A stretch of DNA of 45,672 nucleotides from Flavobacteriales bacterium (GTDB taxonomy: Bacteria > Bacteroidota > Bacteroidia > Flavobacteriales > Flavobacteriaceae). The notes beneath the pieces were generated by a model, which was not told the DNA's origin, did not search any database, and saw only the letters and a list, made by a program, of their open reading frames with translations. The position numbers and the translations under genes are program-made. Positions 41,493 to 45,672 of the stretch are shown in pieces. The DNA lies in contig JAFLBT010000005.1 of the NCBI GenBank assembly GCA_017302935.1, positions 1 to 45,672 of the forward strand, written 5' to 3'. Numbering within the stretch: the first letter of the stretch is position 1; every line of letters begins with the position of its first letter.

Positions 41493-42776
41493 TTACTGTC
41501 TTACAAACGTTGGAAGTAGTCTACTGGTTACTTCACCAAAACCAATTCTGACTTGGCTATTTTGACAATATCCTTTCATCGTTACGGTATCATTGTCTTC
41601 TATGAATTTTCGTTCGGTTCCATTGGATAATTTGATTGGATTTTTTCCACCCCAAGTTAATTCCAACATTGAACCAAAACTTTCCGGTGTTGGACCGGAA
41701 ATGGTTCCTGATCCCATCATATCACCAGAATTGACTTTACAACCGTTAGAAGTATGATGAGCCAATTGTTGAGCCATTGACCAATACATGTATTTAAAAT
41801 TAGAAGAACTTATTAAATTAGGTTCGCTATTATTCGGTGTTAAATAAACTTCTAGATTAATATCGTAGGCGTGTTTTCCTTTTTGTTGTAAATAAGGAAG
41901 TGGAGCAGGTTCTTGTTTTGGTCCTTTTGTTCTAAATGGCTCTAATGCATCCATCGTTACAATCCAAGGTGAAATAGAAGAAGCAAAATTCTTTGCTAAA
42001 AAAGGACCAAGCGGAACATATTCCCATTTTTGCATGTCGCGAGCACTCCAGTCATTCAATAATACCATTCCAAAAATATAATCTTCAGCTTCTGCAACCG
42101 GAATATTTTCTCCCATAATATTGGCATCAGTGGTAATAAATGCGGTTTCTAATTCAAAATCTACCAAACGTGATGGTCCAAAAACGGGTTGTGTTTCTCC
42201 AGCCGGTAAGGTTTGACCCATTGGCCTGTGAACCGGAATACCGGAAGGAATTATCGTTGAACTTCTTCCATGGTATCCTACAGGAATATGTAACCAATTT
42301 GGCAACAAAGCATTTTCAGGGTCGCGAAACATTTTTCCAACATTGGTAGCATGTTCCTTACTGGAATAAAAATCGGTGTAATCACCAATCAGTACCGGCA
42401 ATTGCATTTCAACTTCACTTATGTTAAAAATAATGATTTCTCGATGTTCTTCATTATCTCTTAATTTCGGGTTTTCGCTATCAAATAAATCTCCAATTCT
42501 GTTTCGAACCAATCGCCATGTTTTTTTTCCATCAGAAATAAAATCATTTAGGGTATCTTGCATGAACATATCATCGGTTAGTTCAATTCCTTCAAAATAA
42601 TTTAATTGCTGCATAGCACCTAAATCAATAGCAAAATCTCCAATTCTTGTACCAATTGTAATAATGTCATCTTTGGTTAAAAAAACACCAAATGGAATAT
42701 TTTGAATAGGGAAATCACTGTCTTTTGGTATGTTAAGCCACGATTTTCGATTTGGATTATTTGCGGTTATTGGCAT
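41493..42776 (-). CDS. fahA: Fumarylacetoacetase
   Basis: Cleaves 4-fumarylacetoacetate to fumarate and acetoacetate, the last step of tyrosine catabolism. At 427 residues it fits the two-domain FAH enzyme. The N-terminal SH3-like domain has NIPFGVFLTKDDIITIGTRIG. The catalytic part has IGDYTDFYSSKEHATNVGKMF, VGYHGRSSTIIPSGIPV, the metal ligands in VDFELETAFITTDAN, LNDWSARDMQKWEYVPLGPF and GDMMGSGTISGPTPESFGSM. It is divergent from glyA. A strong minus-strand promoter lies upstream (42812-42842). Confidence 0.95.
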   Translation of the reverse strand: MPITANNPNRKSWLNIPKDSDFPIQNIPFGVFLTKDDIITIGTRIGDFAIDLGAMQQLNYFEGIELTDDMFMQDTLNDFISDGKKTWRLVRNRIGDLFDSENPKLRDNEEHREIIIFNISEVEMQLPVLIGDYTDFYSSKEHATNVGKMFRDPENALLPNWLHIPVGYHGRSSTIIPSGIPVHRPMGQTLPAGETQPVFGPSRLVDFELETAFITTDANIMGENIPVAEAEDYIFGMVLLNDWSARDMQKWEYVPLGPFLAKNFASSISPWIVTMDALEPFRTKGPKQEPAPLPYLQQKGKHAYDINLEVYLTPNNSEPNLISSSNFKYMYWSMAQQLAHHTSNGCKVNSGDMMGSGTISGPTPESFGSMLELTWGGKNPIKLSNGTERKFIEDNDTVTMKGYCQNSQVRIGFGEVTSRLLPTFVRQ

Positions 42777-42811
42777 TTTTATTCGTTTTTTTATGTTGAA
42801 AAATTATCAAT

Positions 42812-42842
42812 CAAATATATAGTTTACTATTAATTTAACAAA
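42812..42842 (-). promoter_or_regulatory. Promoter of fahA
   Basis: On the minus strand TTTG (42842-42839), 19-base spacer and TATATTTG (42819-42812) match the Bacteroidota consensus. It lies in the divergent gap with glyA. Confidence 0.7.
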
Positions 42843-42851
42843 CATAATTCG

Positions 42852-42859
42852 TATTTTTG
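42852..42859 (+). promoter_or_regulatory. Candidate -7 box (TATTTTTG) of glyA
   Basis: Matches TAnnTTTG 26 bases before the glyA ATG. No TTG is found at the -33 position. Confidence 0.5.
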
Positions 42860-42885
42860 AGCTCAATTTAACGAAATATTATCAA

Positions 42886-44160
42886 ATGCAACGCGACGAA
42901 CAAATTTTTGAACTCATCTTAGATGAACAAGACAGACAAATTCATGGATTAGAACTTATTGCTTCTGAGAACTTTGTAAGTGATCAAGTTTTAGAAGCTG
43001 CGGGTTCTGTATTGACTAATAAATATGCAGAAGGTTATCCCGGAAAACGCTATTACGGTGGTTGTGAAGTAGTAGATCAAATTGAACAAATTGCTATTGA
43101 TCGTGCTAAAGCTTTATTTGGAGCTGAATATGCAAATGTGCAACCGCATTCAGGTTCTCAAGCGAATACAGCTGTATTTTTTGCTTGTTTAAAACCGGGT
43201 GATAAGATATTAGGTTTTGATCTATCTCATGGTGGACATTTAACGCATGGTTCTCCGGTCAATTTTTCAGGTAGATTGTATCAACCGGTTTTTTATGGAG
43301 TTGAAAAAGAAACGGGTAGATTGAATTATGATAAAATTCAGGAAATAGCTTTACAAGAGCAACCTAAAATGATTATCGCAGGGGCATCTGCTTATTCTCG
43401 AGACATGGATTTTAAACGTTTCAGAGAAATAGCGGATAGTGTTGGAGCTATTTTGTTAGCTGATATTTCCCATCCTGCAGGTCTTATTGCTAAAGGGTTA
43501 TTAAGTGATCCGGTACCGCATTGTCATATAATTACAACTACTACACACAAAACATTACGCGGTCCTCGTGGCGGAATGATATTAATGGGCAAAGATTTTG
43601 AAAATCCATTCGGAATCAAAACACCAAAAGGAGAAATCAGAATGATGTCATCTTTGTTGGATGCGGCAGTTTTTCCCGGAAATCAAGGAGGTCCTTTAGA
43701 ACATATCATTGCAGCGAAAGCAGTTGCTTTCGGTGAAGCTTTGTCTGATGAATTTTTTAGATACGCTCTTCAAGTTCAAAAAAATGCAAAAGCGATGGCA
43801 GAAGCTTTTGTGAAAAGGGGTTATGATATTATCTCTGGCGGAACAGATAATCACATGATGTTAATTGATTTACGTAACAAAAATATTACCGGTAAAGAAG
43901 CTGAAAATGCTTTAGTTAAAGCTGAAATTACGGTAAATAAAAATATGGTTCCATTTGATGATAAATCTCCTTTTGTTACATCAGGAATTCGTGTAGGTAC
44001 ACCGGCAATCACTACTAGAGGATTAATTGAGGAGGATATGGAAACTGTTGTAGATTTTATTGACAGGGTAATTCAAAACCATACCAATGATGAAATCATC
44101 GAAGAGGTGGCTGATCAAGTGAATGAATTTATGGGCGAAAGAGCCATTTTCGTGTATTAA
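42886..44160 (+). CDS. glyA: Serine hydroxymethyltransferase
   Basis: PLP enzyme that converts serine and tetrahydrofolate to glycine and 5,10-methylene-tetrahydrofolate. The 424-residue product has [52 protein letters not shown], the loop [17 protein letters not shown] and the PLP-lysine motif [14 protein letters not shown] with K222. The C-terminal end has [15 protein letters not shown]. Length and motifs are complete. It is cytoplasmic and monocistronic, with a strong terminator downstream. Confidence 0.97.
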   Translation: MQRDEQIFELILDEQDRQIHGLELIASENFVSDQVLEAAGSVLTNKYAEGYPGKRYYGGCEVVDQIEQIAIDRAKALFGAEYANVQPHSGSQANTAVFFACLKPGDKILGFDLSHGGHLTHGSPVNFSGRLYQPVFYGVEKETGRLNYDKIQEIALQEQPKMIIAGASAYSRDMDFKRFREIADSVGAILLADISHPAGLIAKGLLSDPVPHCHIITTTTHKTLRGPRGGMILMGKDFENPFGIKTPKGEIRMMSSLLDAAVFPGNQGGPLEHIIAAKAVAFGEALSDEFFRYALQVQKNAKAMAEAFVKRGYDIISGGTDNHMMLIDLRNKNITGKEAENALVKAEITVNKNMVPFDDKSPFVTSGIRVGTPAITTRGLIEEDMETVVDFIDRVIQNHTNDEIIEEVADQVNEFMGERAIFVY

Positions 44161-44187
44161 AAAATTGTTAATAACAATCTTAATAAC

Positions 44188-44224
44188 AACCTTCAGAAGT
44201 GTTTATCTTCTGGAGGTTTTTTTG
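44188..44224 (+). terminator. Intrinsic terminator of glyA
   Basis: AACCTTCAGAAG (44188-44199) pairs with CTTCTGGAGGTT (44207-44218), one G-T pair, seven-base loop, then a T tract. Confidence 0.9.
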
Positions 44225-44276
44225 TATTTTTAATGATTAAAAAGTAAGTTTTTATTTACCGATTACAAATTCAATT

Positions 44277-45662
44277 ATGAAGAAAAACTACTGGCTGTTT
44301 CTTGGTGTGTTCCAATTGTTTAGTTGGTCTATATTAGCACAAGAAAATGCTGTAAAACATATTGTTAAGAAAGATGAAACGGTAATTTCTATTGCTCAAA
44401 AATATAAAGTTACACCTAATGATCTTTACAAAAACAACCCTGACTTAGTTAATGGTATTGAAGAAAATAGTGTTTTAATTATTCCACAGACCAAGGTTGT
44501 TGTGAACAAGCCTGAACAAATTTCTAATTCTGTTAATAAGGAAAATGAAATTATATCACACCGCGTTCAACAAGGTGAAACCAAATTTGGACTTTCAAAA
44601 AGATATGGTGTAAGTATTGAAGAATTAGAAAGGCAAAACCCACATATTATCAGAATGCTTCAAGAGGGTCATCTTCTAACTATTAAAGGAGGGAGAGATA
44701 GTAGGCCTAAAGCAATTCAAACAGAAAATTTAAATATCAATTTTGATTACATAACTTATGAAGTTCAGCCGGGTGAAACATTATATGGTTTGTCAAAAAG
44801 ATATGGAACAACTGTAAATACGCTTATTGATGTTAACAATATTCAGGGTATTTTGAGAAGTGGTCAAATTTTAAAAATTCCAACAAAACAAAAAACAAAA
44901 ACAAGTGAAATTTCTCAAGGTAATGTGCATATTGTTGTGGCAGGAGAAACCAAATATGGATTATCAAAACGATATGGAGTTACCATTGAAGAATTAGAGC
45001 GTTTGAATCCACATATTGTTCGAATGTTGCAAACTGGTCATGAAGTTGTTTTACCTTTCACCAAAAATCAAGAAATTGCTTCTAAAGAAATAAAACAAGA
45101 GGTTATATCTAAGAAAGAAGAGGTTGCTCCTAAACAAGTTATTTCAACAGCAAAAGATGAACCAAAAGAAGAAGTAGTAGCAGCTCAGTCAAAAAAAGAA
45201 GTACCAGAAAATAGTGAAGTAAAACCTACGCCAATATCAGAACCTATTGTTGAAGAAATAAATACTTCAAACATAACTGATTGGGTAGATTATGAAATTC
45301 AAACTAAACAAACATTATTCGGACTTTCAAAAATAGCGGGAGTTAGTCAGGAGAAAATGTTGGAAATTAATCCGATTTTGAATGAAGGTGTAAAAGCTGG
45401 AACGATTATAAAATTACCATCAAATGCAATTTCAGCTATTCCTGTAGTAGCAAAAACTGAAATGAATGAAAGTAAACCAGCTTCAATTGAAAAAAGTACC
45501 GCTGTAGAAAAAGCCATCGAGGTTAAAGGGTTGATGAGTTCATTAAATAAAATTGAGAAGAAAGAAATTGCTCTGCTTGTTCCATTTTCAAAAGAAAGTT
45601 ACGAGACATATTTGAAATCACCAAGTCAAACTATTTCATACAAAGACGAAATGGAATTTTAA
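44277..45662 (+). pseudogene. LysM-repeat protein with start of a PBP1-type domain, premature stop at window edge
   Basis: A signal peptide (MKKNYWLFLGVFQLFSWSILAQ) and five LysM peptidoglycan-binding repeats (about 26-72, 88-135, 155-203, 215-261 and 340-387). Then KKEIALLVPFSKESYE opens the periplasmic-binding-like domain usual in this family, which normally makes a protein of around 600 residues or more. At 45660-45662 the frame meets TAA in DEMEF*, but the next codons read L-G-A. The common continuation in this family is of EFYxGA type, so TAA may replace a Tyr codon (TAT/TAC). I call it a probable pseudogene or a sequencing error. Only ten bases remain after the stop, so this is unproven, and a functional short form is possible. 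Confidence 0.55.
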
Positions 45663-45672
45663 TTAGGAGCAA

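Overview
The window is a low-GC chromosomal segment from a member of the Flavobacteriaceae (Bacteroidota), most like Flavobacterium. The evidence is family content (PorD, T9SS type A sorting tails, DUF6913, the BamD/Rpb6/CoaBC/PorD cluster, a bacillithiol-type YtxJ protein, fumarylacetoacetase) and promoters of the Bacteroidota form TTTTG-N18-21-TAnnTTTG. Most of it is ordinary housekeeping DNA. I see no prophage, IS element, CRISPR array, rRNA or complete defence island.

Layout. 1-5.1 kb: 3' end of dnaK, a membrane protein, a 5'-nucleotidase split into two minus-strand genes, then DUF6913-dapA-ferritin. 5.2-11 kb: one promoter precedes bamD, an Rpb6/omega-like RNA polymerase subunit, coaBC, porD and recN, followed by fabI. 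11.1-17.6 kb: a large GEVED/T9SS-secreted protein, a glycosyltransferase, coaE and a two-component system. 17.8-26.3 kb: a minus-strand run of acyl-ACP thioesterase, miaA, a voltage-gated-type K+ channel, an exonuclease/GIY-YIG fusion, a small four-helix-bundle (23S IVP) protein, YggS, DUF1015, 3-hydroxyacyl-CoA dehydrogenase and a Gfo/Idh oxidoreductase. 26.6-34.3 kb: pcm, a T9SS-secreted S51 peptidase, an HTH-Fic protein, smpB, an OmpW-like porin, a lipoprotein subtilase, a histidine phosphatase, tRNA-Pro(GGG) and two tandem paralogous small proteins. 34.4-45.7 kb: a thioredoxin-fold protein, a TonB-C-like protein, a hypothetical, clpB, ytxJ, a lipoprotein, fahA, glyA and a LysM protein with an early stop at the window edge.

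The most interesting structure is non-coding. (1) Three copies of a 130-bp element (17669-17798, 26356-26485, 41223-41352) all have the same length and a central conserved loop at the same offset. Their arms differ in sequence but stay self-complementary within each copy. The terminal pairs vary in a compensating way (CCAG/CTGG, CCCG/CGGG, CCGG/CCGG), so this looks like a dispersed structured repeat family. (2) The four-helix-bundle gene sits inside a 528-bp unit with inverted ends that fills exactly the gap between two genes. In size and plan it resembles the 23S rRNA intervening sequences that carry the same protein family, but it lies outside rRNA. (3) Several neighbouring gaps between 21.7 and 26.6 kb, and one at 41.4 kb, each hold a different short tandem or inverted repeat. 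(4) The Fic gene has a perfect palindrome over its promoter, suggesting autoregulation by its own HTH domain.

All domain calls come from reading motifs by eye. No database search or structure prediction was run.
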